The notes: generated from the letters alone by a model not told the origin. 64,000 nucleotides of DNA from Bacteroidota bacterium (GCA_025963725.1 JAOQAE010000002.1:1241765-1305764); one strand, 5' to 3'; positions 42,266-51,574 are shown, counted from the stretch's first letter. Translations and numbers: made by a program.

Positions 42266-42937
42266 ATGAGCCACTCTATCCGATTGTACAGCATACTTCT
42301 TTTTTTCAGCCTTTTCATTACAGGTGCATTTGCACAGCAGCCCGTGCCGAAAGATAAACCCAAACCCGCTCACGACCTTCTCCAGTTCTCCGGAGTGGTG
42401 GTGGAAGGCGACAGCCTGCGCCCCGTGCCTTATGCAAGCATCATGATCCGCAACAGCTACCGCGGAACCGTGAGCGATTACTTCGGCTATTTTTCATTTG
42501 TAGCGCAGGAAAGCGATACGGTTGAATTCTCCGCCATCGGCTACCGCGATGCGGTCTTCGTTATTCCGGACACGCTTACCACCAACAAATATTCGCTCAT
42601 CCAGGTGCTTGCCACCGATACCATTTATTTAAAGATGACCGAAGTGTATCCATGGCCGAGCAAGGAACAGTTCAAGCAGGCATTCCTCCAGCTGAACGTT
42701 GCCGATGACGACCTGGCACGCGCGCAAAAGAACATGGACAGGGCCGATATGAAAGAGCTGATGAGCGGCATGGCGAATGAAGCCAGCCTCAATTATAAAT
42801 ACAGCATGCAGCAATACCAGAGTAAATTATATTATGCGGGGCAGCTGCCGCCAAACAACCTGCTGAACCCTATCGCATGGTCGAAGTTCATCAAAGCATG
42901 GAAGAACGGGGATTTTAAGAACAAGAAAAGAAAATGA
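42266..42937 (+). CDS. Secreted carboxypeptidase-like regulatory domain protein
   Basis: 223 residues from the ATG at 42266 (a TTG at 42245 lies inside the -7 box). Signal peptide ending GAFAQ, then a CarboxypepD_reg-like beta domain (FSGVVVEGDSLRPVPYASIM, YFGYFSFVAQESDTVEFSAI), and a helical C-terminal half (EQFKQAFLQLNVADDDLARA, QYQSKLYYAGQLPP). Many Bacteroidota carry this type of protein beside TonB-dependent receptors; here the receptor starts 31 bases downstream. It may assist receptor folding or plug function, but direct function is unknown. Confidence 0.78.
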   Translation: MSHSIRLYSILLFFSLFITGAFAQQPVPKDKPKPAHDLLQFSGVVVEGDSLRPVPYASIMIRNSYRGTVSDYFGYFSFVAQESDTVEFSAIGYRDAVFVIPDTLTTNKYSLIQVLATDTIYLKMTEVYPWPSKEQFKQAFLQLNVADDDLARAQKNMDRADMKELMSGMANEASLNYKYSMQQYQSKLYYAGQLPPNNLLNPIAWSKFIKAWKNGDFKNKKRK

Positions 42938-42968
42938 GGCTCCGGCTGATCAATTAAAAATTGCATTT

Positions 42969-45500
42969 GTGAACAGGTCTATTCAATACACTCTTTCGCT
43001 TTTATTTGTTCTCTTCAGCAGCTTTGCCTTTTCCCAAAGCACAGCCACCATATTCGGAAGGATCCTGGATACCGACAGCAATGAGCCTGTTGAGGATGTC
43101 AGCATTTCCATCTTAGGCGGCACACAGTCTGCCACATCCACCAACAAAGACGGGGAATATTCCTACACCATTCCCGCCGATACGGAAATTGTCATCGTAT
43201 TTCACAGTCTTTCTTACTCGGAAGTACGTCGAAGCGTAAAGGTGGCTGCTAATGAAAAGAGGCAACTCAACCCTTCCATGAAATTCAAGAACACACTGAT
43301 CATCGTTGATGTGTTTGATTCGAAGGAACGCAACCAGCAGCTTACGCGGATCAACCCGATCCTCATGACGCACATCCCTACCGCCAGCCAGGATTTCAAT
43401 GCCATTTTATTCACGCTCCCGGGCGTCTCCAACCGGAATGAATTAAGCTCCGCATATTCTGTTCGCGGAGGAAATTTTGATGAGAACCTCGTGTATGTGA
43501 ACGGCATCGAGATCAACCGCCCGTTCCTTGTACGCTCAGGGCAGCAGGAAGGGCTGAGCTTTATCAATCCCGACATGGTATCTTCCGTCCTTTTTTCGGC
43601 AGGAGGATTTGAAGCGAAGTACGGTGATAAAATGTCGTCGGTACTGGATGTGCAATACCGAAAGCCGACCAGGTTCGCAGGCACTGTCTCGGGAAGCATG
43701 CTGGGCGGAAACCTCGAGCTGGAAGGCATCTCCAAGAGCCACCGCTTTACATGGATGATCGGCTCACGCTACAAGAGCACCAAATACATCCTGGGAAAGA
43801 TAGATACCAAAGGGCAATACAAGCCTTCTTTCATTGATGTGCAGGGCTATGCAACCTATGACCTCACCACGAACTGGGAGCTGGATGTGCTGGGAAATTT
43901 TGCAAGCAACAAATACCAGGTGATCCCTGAAAACCGTGAAACGGATTTCGGAACGCTCAACCAGGCATTGCGGCTGAAGATCTATTTCGACGGGCAGGAA
44001 GTGGATAAATTCACCACAATGCTCGGAGCCGTGTCGGGCATCTACCGCTCCAACGATGAGAAACTCAACCTCAAATTCATCGGCTCGGCATTCAAGAGCA
44101 AGGAGAGCGAAGCGTTCGACCTGCAGGGACAATATTACATTGCCGACCTCGAAACCGATTTCGGAAAGCCTAATTTTGGTGAAGAAGTGGGTGAACGCGG
44201 CGTGGGAACATTCCTCAACCATGCACGCACCAACCTTACCGCGTATGTGTACAGCCTCGAGCACAAGGGAACATACAACATCGACCGCAACAAGCAGATC
44301 CTGTGGGGAACAAAATATTCGATGGAGGATATCTCCGATAAGCTGAGCGAATGGAAGTTCATCGACAGCTCCGGCTATTCGCAGCCAACCACGGTGCCTT
44401 ACATTCCGCAGGAAGAGATCGTGCTGCAGGATGTTGTCAAGCAAAAGATCAACATTGTTTCCAACAGGGTTTCGGGCTATCTGCAGGGCATCATGAGCAG
44501 GGAGCTGAAGGACACTTCCAATCTTTCATTAACGGCAGGCGTAAGGGCCAACTACTGGGACCTTAACAAGCAAGCGCTGTTCGGGCCACGGGCCACCATC
44601 GGCTACAAGCCGCACTGGAAAAAAGATTTCCTCTTCCGGCTCTCGGGCGGATGGTATTATCAGCCGCCGTTCTACAGGGAGCTCCGCGATGTGGAAGGCC
44701 ACATCAACTATGATCTGAAAGCGCAAACCTCCATCCATGCTGTGCTTTCCAGCGATTATAATTTCCGCGCATGGAACCGCCCTTTCAAGTTCATCGTGGA
44801 AGCCTATTATAAATACCTTGATAATATTATTCCGTACACCGTCGACAATGTGCGCATCCGCTATTCCGCAAAGAACAATGCAACAGGATATGCAACGGGG
44901 ATCGACCTCAAGATCAACGGGGATTTCGTAACAGGGCTTGAATCATGGGCTTCGCTCTCCATCATGCAAACGCAGGAGGACATCAAAGGCGATTACTTTT
45001 ACACCTATTACAACAGCGATGGCGACACGATCGTTCCCGGCTACACTGCTAACTATGTACCGGTTGACAGCACGCGCACCGAGCCCGGATTCATTCCACG
45101 CCCTACCGATCAGCGCGTGAGCTTCGGCCTGTTCTTCCAGGATAAGATGCCGGGCTTTCCCGACCTGAAAATGCACCTGAACCTGTTGTTCGGCAGCGGC
45201 GTACCGTTCGGACCTCCGGGGTCGGAGCGCTACAAGCAGGTGCTGCGCATGCCTCCCTACAGGCGTGTCGACATCGGATTCTCGTACCAGGTATTGCGGG
45301 AGAACCGCAAGCTCAAAAATGAAAAAGGCGCCGGCCGTTATTTAAAATCGGTATGGCTGAGCCTCGAAGTGTTCAACCTGCTTGGCACCAACAACACAGT
45401 GTCCTACATCTGGGTGGAAGATGTGACCAGCAGGCAGTATGCTGTTCCCAATTACTTAACGCAGCGACAGCTCAACCTGAGAATGATCGTTAAGTTCTGA
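42969..45500 (+). CDS. TonB-dependent outer-membrane receptor
   Basis: 843 residues, GTG start, signal peptide ending FAFSQ. An N-terminal CarboxypepD_reg domain (IFGRILDTDSNEPVEDVSIS) precedes the plug (FNAILFTLPGVSNRNELSSA, YSVRGGNFDENLVYVNGIEI) and a large beta-barrel ending in an aromatic-rich strand (QRQLNLRMIVKF). It imports a substrate across the outer membrane with TonB energy; the substrate is not apparent. No SusD partner adjoins, so the glycan-uptake SusCD type is unlikely. Co-transcribed with the small secreted protein upstream. Confidence 0.93.
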   Translation: MNRSIQYTLSLLFVLFSSFAFSQSTATIFGRILDTDSNEPVEDVSISILGGTQSATSTNKDGEYSYTIPADTEIVIVFHSLSYSEVRRSVKVAANEKRQLNPSMKFKNTLIIVDVFDSKERNQQLTRINPILMTHIPTASQDFNAILFTLPGVSNRNELSSAYSVRGGNFDENLVYVNGIEINRPFLVRSGQQEGLSFINPDMVSSVLFSAGGFEAKYGDKMSSVLDVQYRKPTRFAGTVSGSMLGGNLELEGISKSHRFTWMIGSRYKSTKYILGKIDTKGQYKPSFIDVQGYATYDLTTNWELDVLGNFASNKYQVIPENRETDFGTLNQALRLKIYFDGQEVDKFTTMLGAVSGIYRSNDEKLNLKFIGSAFKSKESEAFDLQGQYYIADLETDFGKPNFGEEVGERGVGTFLNHARTNLTAYVYSLEHKGTYNIDRNKQILWGTKYSMEDISDKLSEWKFIDSSGYSQPTTVPYIPQEEIVLQDVVKQKINIVSNRVSGYLQGIMSRELKDTSNLSLTAGVRANYWDLNKQALFGPRATIGYKPHWKKDFLFRLSGGWYYQPPFYRELRDVEGHINYDLKAQTSIHAVLSSDYNFRAWNRPFKFIVEAYYKYLDNIIPYTVDNVRIRYSAKNNATGYATGIDLKINGDFVTGLESWASLSIMQTQEDIKGDYFYTYYNSDGDTIVPGYTANYVPVDSTRTEPGFIPRPTDQRVSFGLFFQDKMPGFPDLKMHLNLLFGSGVPFGPPGSERYKQVLRMPPYRRVDIGFSYQVLRENRKLKNEKGAGRYLKSVWLSLEVFNLLGTNNTVSYIWVEDVTSRQYAVPNYLTQRQLNLRMIVKF

Positions 45501-45504
45501 TCCC

Positions 45505-45879
45505 ATGAAAAAGCCAAAGTCTATTCCTTTTTCTTTTGTGCTCGACAACCTGCACCTGCTGGATCCCGTTATCAAACCAATGTTCGGGTGTCACTCTGTT
45601 TATATCGGCAATAAGGTTGTACTGACGCTCCGCGACAAGGATGATGCCGACAGCGGCGTGTGGATTGCAACTACTCCCGAATTTCATTCCAGCCTCAAAA
45701 AAGAATTCCCCAATATGCGCTCCATCACCGTGTTCGGCACCGGCACCAGCAGCTGGCAGGTATTGCCAAAAGATGCCGACGACTTTGAAGCAAGCGTCAA
45801 TCACCTCTGCGGCCTTGTTATTAAAGGCGATCCGCGCATCGGGAAAGTTCCCAAGCCGAAGAAAAAAAAGAGTTTGTAG
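45505..45879 (+). CDS. Small hypothetical protein, weakly TfoX-N-like
   Basis: 124 residues. The segment KPMFGCHSVYIGNKVVLTLR followed by IATTPEFHSSLKKEFP has the layout of the TfoX N-terminal / YjbR-like fold, but similarity is weak. The C-terminus is Lys-rich (PKPKKKK). It starts 4 bases after the receptor stop, likely translated from the same transcript. No function assigned. Confidence 0.62.
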   Translation: MKKPKSIPFSFVLDNLHLLDPVIKPMFGCHSVYIGNKVVLTLRDKDDADSGVWIATTPEFHSSLKKEFPNMRSITVFGTGTSSWQVLPKDADDFEASVNHLCGLVIKGDPRIGKVPKPKKKKSL

Positions 45880-45948
45880 CTGATAGTTTGTAGTTAGTAG
45901 TTGGTAGTTCGTAGACGGTTCGGAATAGAGCCACAGAGGCTGCGCGCT

Positions 45949-45992
45949 GTCAGTTCGAGTGTTTTTCCTTTTCGGAAAAACGTATCGAGAAC
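45949..45992. repeat. Structured repeat, half copy (GTCAGTTCGAG ... TATCGAGAAC)
   Basis: GTCAGTTCGAG, a hairpin GTTTTTCC/GGAAAAAC with a TTTTC loop, then TATCGAGAAC. Same order as the left half of the full element at 51632-51720, with a different but still paired hairpin. The rest of the 45880-46113 gap holds low-complexity TAGTTNGTAG and ATTCGTAAT repeats and a -7 box; no gene seen. Confidence 0.65.
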
Positions 45993-46088
45993 GCGCGCTG
46001 CCTTCCCACCAAGCCCTGATCCTTAAAGATTCGTAATTCGTAATATTCGTATAGATTCGTATTTAGTAGAGTTTATACTTTTATTGAG

Positions 46089-46096
46089 TAAATTTG
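46089..46096 (+). promoter_or_regulatory. -7 box upstream of the 137-residue hypothetical gene
   Basis: TAAATTTG matches TAnnTTTG, 18 bases before the ATG at 46114; no clear -33 element. Confidence 0.5.
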
Positions 46097-46113
46097 TATC
46101 GAATAAAACGAAC

Positions 46114-46527
46114 ATGCTTTACCCGAAGGAAGTCATACAGCATTTGAACGCATGGATAGATGGAAGCACTACTTCGAAGCTCTGGCTCCAGGAACATAAT
46201 TTTGAAGAGCTTGTGCAGCTGAAGGATGCGGTGAGCCGCCACAGCAAGGCATTTGAATACCTGCTCGTCAATAAGTTCATAGTGCTTGCCGCTTTTGTAA
46301 ATGCCGTGTGGGACGACCAGCATGCATTTAAATTACTGATGGACCAGAAAGCCTTTCACTGGGCAGCCATGGCAAACTATATCAACGGCGACGATAAAGC
46401 CGCGCTCTTCCTGAAAAAGAACAGGCTCGAGCATTATGCCGAGCTGGCCTATAAGATCCAGGCGAAGATCAGGAGGGAAGGCGATGAAGGAACGAACTTC
46501 TTTAACAGCGGGCCGTTTAAAGTGTAG
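46114..46527 (+). CDS. Hypothetical helical protein
   Basis: 137 residues from the ATG at 46114, preferred over a TTG at 46084 that lies before the -7 box. Mostly alpha-helical with no signal peptide (VIQHLNAWIDGSTTSKLWLQ, ELVQLKDAVSRHSKAFEYLL, LKKNRLEHYAELAYKIQAKI). No family recognised. Confidence 0.66.
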   Translation: MLYPKEVIQHLNAWIDGSTTSKLWLQEHNFEELVQLKDAVSRHSKAFEYLLVNKFIVLAAFVNAVWDDQHAFKLLMDQKAFHWAAMANYINGDDKAALFLKKNRLEHYAELAYKIQAKIRREGDEGTNFFNSGPFKV

Positions 46528-46590
46528 TAGTTGGGAGTCCGGAGACGGTTAGATTAATGAACATGCACTAATTTAAATTGACGCAGGATC

Positions 46591-46622
46591 AATTCCCCTC
46601 TTGAGAGGGGTTAGGGGTGTGT
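46591..46622. repeat. CCCCTC/GAGGGG intergenic repeat
   Basis: Hairpin CCCCTC-TTGA-GAGGGG at 46595-46610 followed by TTAGGGGTGTGTT, an extragenic unit common in Bacteroidota. It sits between two small genes. Confidence 0.6.
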
Positions 46623-46654
46623 TAAAAAACATAATAATTAAGATTTTAGCTACC

Positions 46655-46903
46655 ATGCGCGTCATCGCCACCATACCACACCCAAAGATCTCCATTAGCA
46701 TCTTCTCTATGAATGATAAATACCAGGTGCAGTTTGTGGCAGGGCCAATGGAGCAAACATTCAAGATCGCGCATACCGATATCGACGGCGTTGAAGGAAT
46801 AAAGAAAATGCTGGATGAGGAATTCATGAAACGGATCATGGAACGGTTCAATGAAATGTTCCTTTCCCTGCAGGATGCGAAAAAAAGGCTTGAAAGTTTA
46901 TAG
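46655..46903 (+). CDS. Small hypothetical protein
   Basis: 82 residues from the ATG at 46655; the frame opens at 46601 but that stretch lies in the repeat. Beta strands (ISISIFSMNDKYQVQFVAGP) followed by a helix (MKRIMERFNEMFLSLQDAKK). Looks like a compact conserved domain; no family recognised. Confidence 0.6.
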   Translation: MRVIATIPHPKISISIFSMNDKYQVQFVAGPMEQTFKIAHTDIDGVEGIKKMLDEEFMKRIMERFNEMFLSLQDAKKRLESL

Positions 46904-46959
46904 TTTGAAAGTTTCAGGTTGACGTACTTCGGGTAATGCTAATAAATAAGATTAAAAAC

Positions 46960-47640
46960 ATGACAAGAAAACTCATACTATTATTTACAGCCGCTTTAAT
47001 TGCCGTTGCATTCACTGCCGCTCCGACTTACAAGATCGGGCTGCTGAAGTACAATGGCGGCGGCGACTGGTATGCCAATCTTGAAACTTCTTTGCCTAAC
47101 CTCATTAAATTCTGCAACGACAACCTGAAGACCAACATCGATCCGGAGCAGGGCACTGTGGAAGTGGGGAGCCCCGACATATTTAATTATCCCTTTGTGC
47201 ACATGACCGGCCATGGCAACGTGGTGTTCAGCGCACAGGAAGCCGAGAACCTGCGGAATTACCTTACCGGCGGGGGATTCCTGCATATCTCCGACAACTA
47301 CGGGCTGGATAAGTTCATCCGCCCGCAGATGAAAAAAGTATTTCCCGAGCTTGATTTTATAGAGCTGCCTTTCTCCCACCCGATCTATCACCAGAAATAT
47401 GATTTCCAGAACGGCCTGCCGAAGATCCATGAGCATGAAGGAAAAGCGCCGCAGGGATTTGGCATTATCTACCAGGGCAGGCTGGTTTGCTTTTATGATT
47501 TCGAATGCGACCTTGGCGATGGCTGGGAAAGCTTTGAAGTGCACAAGGATTCGCCCGAAGCGCATCAGAAGGCCCTGAAAATGGGCGCAAACATGATCCA
47601 GTATGTGTTAATGGGCGGAGAGAATACCGTAAAGAAATAA
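46960..47640 (+). CDS. DUF4159 family secreted protein
   Basis: 226 residues from the ATG at 46960, which opens directly onto a signal peptide (LILLFTAALIAVAFTAA); an upstream in-frame ATG at 46936 is possible. Body carries DUF4159-type sequence: IGLLKYNGGGDWYANLETSL, VHMTGHGNVVFSAQEAENLR, LTGGGFLHISDNYGLDKFIR, typical of a class I glutamine-amidotransferase-like fold without the catalytic Cys. Role unknown. The LytM gene starts 2 bases after its stop, so they are one operon. Confidence 0.85.
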   Translation: MTRKLILLFTAALIAVAFTAAPTYKIGLLKYNGGGDWYANLETSLPNLIKFCNDNLKTNIDPEQGTVEVGSPDIFNYPFVHMTGHGNVVFSAQEAENLRNYLTGGGFLHISDNYGLDKFIRPQMKKVFPELDFIELPFSHPIYHQKYDFQNGLPKIHEHEGKAPQGFGIIYQGRLVCFYDFECDLGDGWESFEVHKDSPEAHQKALKMGANMIQYVLMGGENTVKK

Positions 47641-47642
47641 TC

Positions 47643-48155
47643 ATGAGCAGAAAACGCAAGCTTCTCATTGCACTGCTGCTCCTGCTGCTTACCGGCTTTT
47701 TGATCCCAAACAACATGCAGATCCCCGTTGCCGGCGCAACAAAAAACAGCTGGAACCCGCAATCATTCTGGTATTATCCATGGGGAAAATCCGGAACGCA
47801 TAAAGGCATTGATATTTTTGCGAAGGAAGGAACAGATGTGCTCGCTTCCACTTCCGGGATCGTGCTTTACAAAGGTGAGCTTGCAAGGGGCGGCAATGTG
47901 ATCGTGGTGCTTGGCCCTAAATGGCGCATTCATTACTATGCACATCTGAAAACATTTACTACACATTTTATGGCCTTTGTTTCGCGGGGGGAAAAGATCG
48001 CGGAGGTTGGAACAACCGGCAATGCAAAAGGAAAACCGCCTCACCTGCATTATGCCTATGCTACCGTCATCCCTTATGTATGGCGCATCGACGGCTCGAT
48101 ACAGGGCTGGAAAAAAATGCTCTATTTAAACCCGGGAGACTTTTTTAACCGGTAA
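47643..48155 (+). CDS. M23/LytM-family metallopeptidase
   Basis: 170 residues. N-terminal hydrophobic anchor (LLIALLLLLLTGFLI), then a LytM domain with zinc ligands in GTHKGIDIFAKEG (HxxxD), and HLHYAYAT (HxH). Cleaves peptide cross-links of peptidoglycan; likely membrane-anchored in the periplasm. The N-terminus lacks a cleavage site and is probably a signal anchor. It is 11 bases into overlap with a convergent hydrolase gene. Confidence 0.92.
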   Translation: MSRKRKLLIALLLLLLTGFLIPNNMQIPVAGATKNSWNPQSFWYYPWGKSGTHKGIDIFAKEGTDVLASTSGIVLYKGELARGGNVIVVLGPKWRIHYYAHLKTFTTHFMAFVSRGEKIAEVGTTGNAKGKPPHLHYAYATVIPYVWRIDGSIQGWKKMLYLNPGDFFNR

Positions 48156-48801
48156 ATTCTTGCAGCTCTTTGTTGATGATCGCGTTGATCTCTTTGGCGC
48201 GGTTCACGATCATGAAATGAGTTCCACGATCGATCTTATAATCACACTCGATCTTTTTATGCGGCAGCACCTCGTCGGCAGTGCCGTGGATCTGCACAAC
48301 CGTTTCCGGCACATGCTCATTCTGCCAGTTCATGATGCAATGCACCGCACCGCTGAAATAGTTGTCGGGCGCAGCTTTCAGCATTTCCAGGAAACGCTCC
48401 GTCTGCTCCTTACCGGTAACGCCAAATTGTTTCCTTACCAGCATCGCGCCTTTAATATAGCGCGCATCGCTTAAATATTTGTACAGCGCCAAGTTTTTCC
48501 AGAGGGTGATCTTCCAGGGAAGCTCGCTGCTTTTTTTACAGCTCGAGATCACAAATGTTTTAACGGGATTTAATTTCTTTGCGATCTCCACGGAGCACAT
48601 TCCCCCGAACGAAACTCCTGCAAGCGCAAAAGGCCTGGAAGTATCGATCTGCGCGGAGAGCCGCAGCGCGTAAGCTGAAAGCGATTCGTTTTTTTCAGGA
48701 GTAAGCCATTTCACATGCAGGATGTTGCAGTTCTCCAGCTCCAGGTTCTTGAATAAGCGCCCGTCCACTCCCATGCCCGGGATGCAATACACATTAAGCA
48801 T
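48145..48801 (-). CDS. Alpha/beta hydrolase
   Basis: 218 residues. Nucleophile elbow ALAGVSFGGMCSVEIA (Ser in GVSFGG), an Asp-containing IHGTADEVLP segment and a His in DRGTHFMIVNRA complete a likely catalytic triad. Cytosolic esterase or thioesterase of unknown substrate. Its 3' end overlaps the LytM gene by 11 bases, and its start overlaps the pyrophosphatase end by 8 bases. Confidence 0.85.
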   Translation of the reverse strand: MLNVYCIPGMGVDGRLFKNLELENCNILHVKWLTPEKNESLSAYALRLSAQIDTSRPFALAGVSFGGMCSVEIAKKLNPVKTFVISSCKKSSELPWKITLWKNLALYKYLSDARYIKGAMLVRKQFGVTGKEQTERFLEMLKAAPDNYFSGAVHCIMNWQNEHVPETVVQIHGTADEVLPHKKIECDYKIDRGTHFMIVNRAKEINAIINKELQEFTG

Positions 48802-49411
48802 TGTTCCCGAATTTATTTTGATAGTCCTCGCGGCTTTTGTTGATCACGATGTGCGCTTCCTCCCTTCCGTAAACACCGGCGATCTCGCAGGTGGCAGGCT
48901 CGCCGGGCAGGTTCTTATACGTGAGGAAATAATGCTTCAGCCTGTTGATGATGGCTTCCGGCATGTCGTTGAGATCATTCCAGGTGTTGTATACCGCATC
49001 CGCTTTCATCACCGCTATGATCTTATCGTCAGCTTCACCTTTATCGATCAGCCTTAGCCCGCCGATAGGGATCGCCTGCAGGATCACATCGCCATGCGGA
49101 ATAGCATGCTCGCTGAGCACGCAGATGTCGAGCGGATCGCCATCGCCTTTCAGGACGACCTTTCCCGATCTTTCCGCAGCAAATGCCGCTATCTTTTCGT
49201 CGCAATAAGTTTGCGGAACAAACCCGTAGAGGGAAGGCACCACATTCGAAAATTTCTGCGGCCGGTCGATCTTCAGGTAGCCGCTTTCCTTATCGATCTC
49301 GTACTTCACAGTATCCGTAGGAACAATCTCAATAAATGCCGTCACTATTTCCGGGGCATCCTCGCCGATCGCAACCCCGTGCCAGGGATGCGCTTTGTAA
49401 TTATTTACCAT
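48794..49411 (-). CDS. ppa: Inorganic pyrophosphatase, family I
   Basis: 205 residues from the ATG at 49411 (an upstream TTG at 49435 is less likely). Active-site block KGDGDPLDICVLSE with three metal-binding Asp is intact, as is the GGLRLIDKGEADDKIIAV segment. It hydrolyses pyrophosphate to drive biosynthesis. The start codon lies inside the end of the TIMP-like gene (stop at 49401-49403), consistent with translational coupling; the alpha/beta hydrolase follows with an 8-base overlap. Confidence 0.92.
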   Translation of the reverse strand: MVNNYKAHPWHGVAIGEDAPEIVTAFIEIVPTDTVKYEIDKESGYLKIDRPQKFSNVVPSLYGFVPQTYCDEKIAAFAAERSGKVVLKGDGDPLDICVLSEHAIPHGDVILQAIPIGGLRLIDKGEADDKIIAVMKADAVYNTWNDLNDMPEAIINRLKHYFLTYKNLPGEPATCEIAGVYGREEAHIVINKSREDYQNKFGNNA

Positions 49412-50003
49412 TCTTAAAATATTTTTTTGATACAATGAATATAACTCCCATCACAGCCAGCGAGATGAGCAGCAGCCAGAGCTTATTAAGCGCGCTCGGC
49501 TGCTCATTATGCGGCTGCATTTCTTTTTGCTTGTCGTTTAAGGCATTGTGAGAAGCATAGGGCTGAACTCCGAGCGTTGTTTCCAAAAAGGAAACTTCCC
49601 CGCTGAAGGTACGCTGTGACGCCGCTTCGTAAAAATCAGCGGTGCCATCGGTGATCTTTTTCCGTGAATGGCTGCAAAGGTTTACAGTAAGCAGGTCGAA
49701 ATGCTGGTACACCGAATAGATGATCCACTCCTCGCCTTTTGCAAAGCTCATCATGCAGGACGAAGTGCAGTCATAATCTACCGAAACATGCTGCTCGGCC
49801 GAACCTTTGTACAGGCTGATGATGCTGAAATAAGCAGTACCGATCCCCTGTGTGCTGCAGGGAATGATGGAATCCACCTTCCCGTAAAAGATCACATCAT
49901 ACTGTTCGCATAATTTTTTTGAAGCGGGCTCTATGGGCGGACATTCGCAGGCAAATGAAAAAAGGGAAATAAAAATAAGAAGGACAGTGAATATGCTTTT
50001 CAT
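49401..50003 (-). CDS. Membrane-anchored protein with TIMP/NTR-like N-terminus
   Basis: 200 residues. Signal peptide, then mature N-terminus CECPPIEPASKK, a Cys-x-Cys-x-x-Pro head like that of tissue inhibitors of metalloproteinases. Further paired cysteines follow (DYDCTSSCMMSF, VNLCSHSRKKI) and the domain has YDVIFYGKVDSI and YKGSAEQHVSV strands like an OB/NTR fold. A C-terminal membrane segment (LLLISLAVMGVIFIVSKKY) anchors it with a short basic tail. Its start overlaps the preceding BNR-protein stop by one base. Function not known; protease inhibition is not shown by sequence alone. Confidence 0.75.
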   Translation of the reverse strand: MKSIFTVLLIFISLFSFACECPPIEPASKKLCEQYDVIFYGKVDSIIPCSTQGIGTAYFSIISLYKGSAEQHVSVDYDCTSSCMMSFAKGEEWIIYSVYQHFDLLTVNLCSHSRKKITDGTADFYEAASQRTFSGEVSFLETTLGVQPYASHNALNDKQKEMQPHNEQPSALNKLWLLLISLAVMGVIFIVSKKYFKNGK

Positions 50004-51574
50004 CAGTACACGATCATTTTTTTTGTGGCCCTGTATTCATCACAGGTTAGCGAATAATAATAGATGCCGGGCTGCAGTCCGTAACCTGCCGCGTTAAAGA
50101 TATAATCGTAATTGCCTTCGTTGAATCTTTCTTTTTCATACAGCGTTGCCACTTTGTTTCCCAGCACATCATACACGATAAGATCCACGTTGCAGGAGCT
50201 TTTCAGGTTGAACCTGATCCAGGTATTTTCTGAAAAAGGATTCGGTGAATTCTGCCCGAGGAGCGGTGAATATGCATTGATGGAAGGCTCGTCCACGCTC
50301 AGTGTAAGCCCGTCGATCAACGCGGTCCACACGCTTAATGTGCCGGAGGCATACTGCATCCAGATGGGGCGCACCATATTATCGTACACCGAGATGCCAA
50401 TGTAATCGCCAAAAAAGATAGAAGGGCTTGGCGTAAAAAAATTCTGGTTGATCTTAAAATTGCTGAATGTATTTCCGCCATCTAGTGAACGTGCGAGGTA
50501 CACATCCGTTTTCTGGCTGGTTGCAGGATAGTTTCTCCTGTCGTAAAAAACGCAATAAAGGTTTCCGTTTGTTTCGTCGATGTCCATCCAGCTTAGGAAC
50601 TGCTGCCTTCCCGGCACATCGTCATTCACACGGATCGGGCTGCTCCAGCTGTTTCCGCCGTCGGTCGACCTGATCAGCCATACATCGGTATCCGTGGTTC
50701 CGTTCCGCTGGTCGGTCCAGTTGATATAAATTGTTCCGTGGTTCGGGCCGGGACTGAGGTCGCAAATGGCCTGTGGGAGCCCGTTACAGCGCTGCAGGCC
50801 CGCAATGTTGTAATCCCATCCGCCTGGCATTGCTGTTATCAGCGTTTCATGCGGCAGCCAGGTTGCGCCATCATCAAGGCTTTTGTTGAACATCAATCCC
50901 TCCGGGCCGGCCCAGGTCACATAGATCTCTCCCGCAGGGCCTACCATCGGGATCGCACCTTCCATGGTGCTGTCGCTGTCAACACAGTTTCCCGCTTCTT
51001 TGCTGATCCTTACCGGCGTGCTCCAGGTGGCGCCTGCATCGGCCGATTTTGAAAAAAGGATCACGGAGCTGTCGGCCGGCGACGATGTTCCATACACATC
51101 AAACTGCGTCCATGTAACATAGATCTCGTTTGTTTGCGGGTTCACAACAATGCCTTCCTTGTCCTGCGCTTTTGTACCGTTCAGGCCGGTGTATGTTCCT
51201 GCCGACCATGTATTGCCGCCATCAAAAGATTTCTGAAAAACGATCCTGTCGATCCAGCTGCCGGTTCCTGCCGGCGGATAAGCGAGGTGTGAATAGTAAA
51301 ATGTTCCTGTAGTGTCTGTAAATACGATCGGGTCGCCCCAAACGCCCGTAACAGGCTCGGTAAGCAATGCGCTGATCCAGGTGGCGCCGCCATCATTGGA
51401 ATGATACACATTGTTGATGTTCGCGCCGGCAACTACCTGGCTGGGATTTTTAGGATTGATGCAGATGGAAGCTTCTTCCGGGTCATTCGTATTGCTGATC
51501 ATCACATTCGTGAACTGCGCCAGGGAGCGCAGGCTTAATACGAAGAGAAAGGAGAAGAAACAAAGCTTTTTCAT
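50003..51574 (-). CDS. Secreted BNR/sialidase-like propeller protein with T9SS sorting domain
   Basis: 523 residues from the ATG at 51574, chosen over a TTG at 51595 that lies inside the -7 box. Signal peptide ending SLAQ. BNR-type Asp-box repeats are frequent: SNDGGATW, SFDGGNTWS, SADAGATWS, SLDDGATWL, STDGGNSWS, SLDGGNTF. The C-terminal type A sorting domain (QNSPNPFSENTWIRFNL, VYDVLGNKVATLYE, GIYYYSLTCDE) targets it to T9SS. Sialidase-like folds with no obvious active-site Arg triad; may be a glycan-binding or glycosidase-like exported protein. It heads an operon with the TIMP-like and pyrophosphatase genes. Confidence 0.87.
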   Translation of the reverse strand: MKKLCFFSFLFVLSLRSLAQFTNVMISNTNDPEEASICINPKNPSQVVAGANINNVYHSNDGGATWISALLTEPVTGVWGDPIVFTDTTGTFYYSHLAYPPAGTGSWIDRIVFQKSFDGGNTWSAGTYTGLNGTKAQDKEGIVVNPQTNEIYVTWTQFDVYGTSSPADSSVILFSKSADAGATWSTPVRISKEAGNCVDSDSTMEGAIPMVGPAGEIYVTWAGPEGLMFNKSLDDGATWLPHETLITAMPGGWDYNIAGLQRCNGLPQAICDLSPGPNHGTIYINWTDQRNGTTDTDVWLIRSTDGGNSWSSPIRVNDDVPGRQQFLSWMDIDETNGNLYCVFYDRRNYPATSQKTDVYLARSLDGGNTFSNFKINQNFFTPSPSIFFGDYIGISVYDNMVRPIWMQYASGTLSVWTALIDGLTLSVDEPSINAYSPLLGQNSPNPFSENTWIRFNLKSSCNVDLIVYDVLGNKVATLYEKERFNEGNYDYIFNAAGYGLQPGIYYYSLTCDEYRATKKMIVY

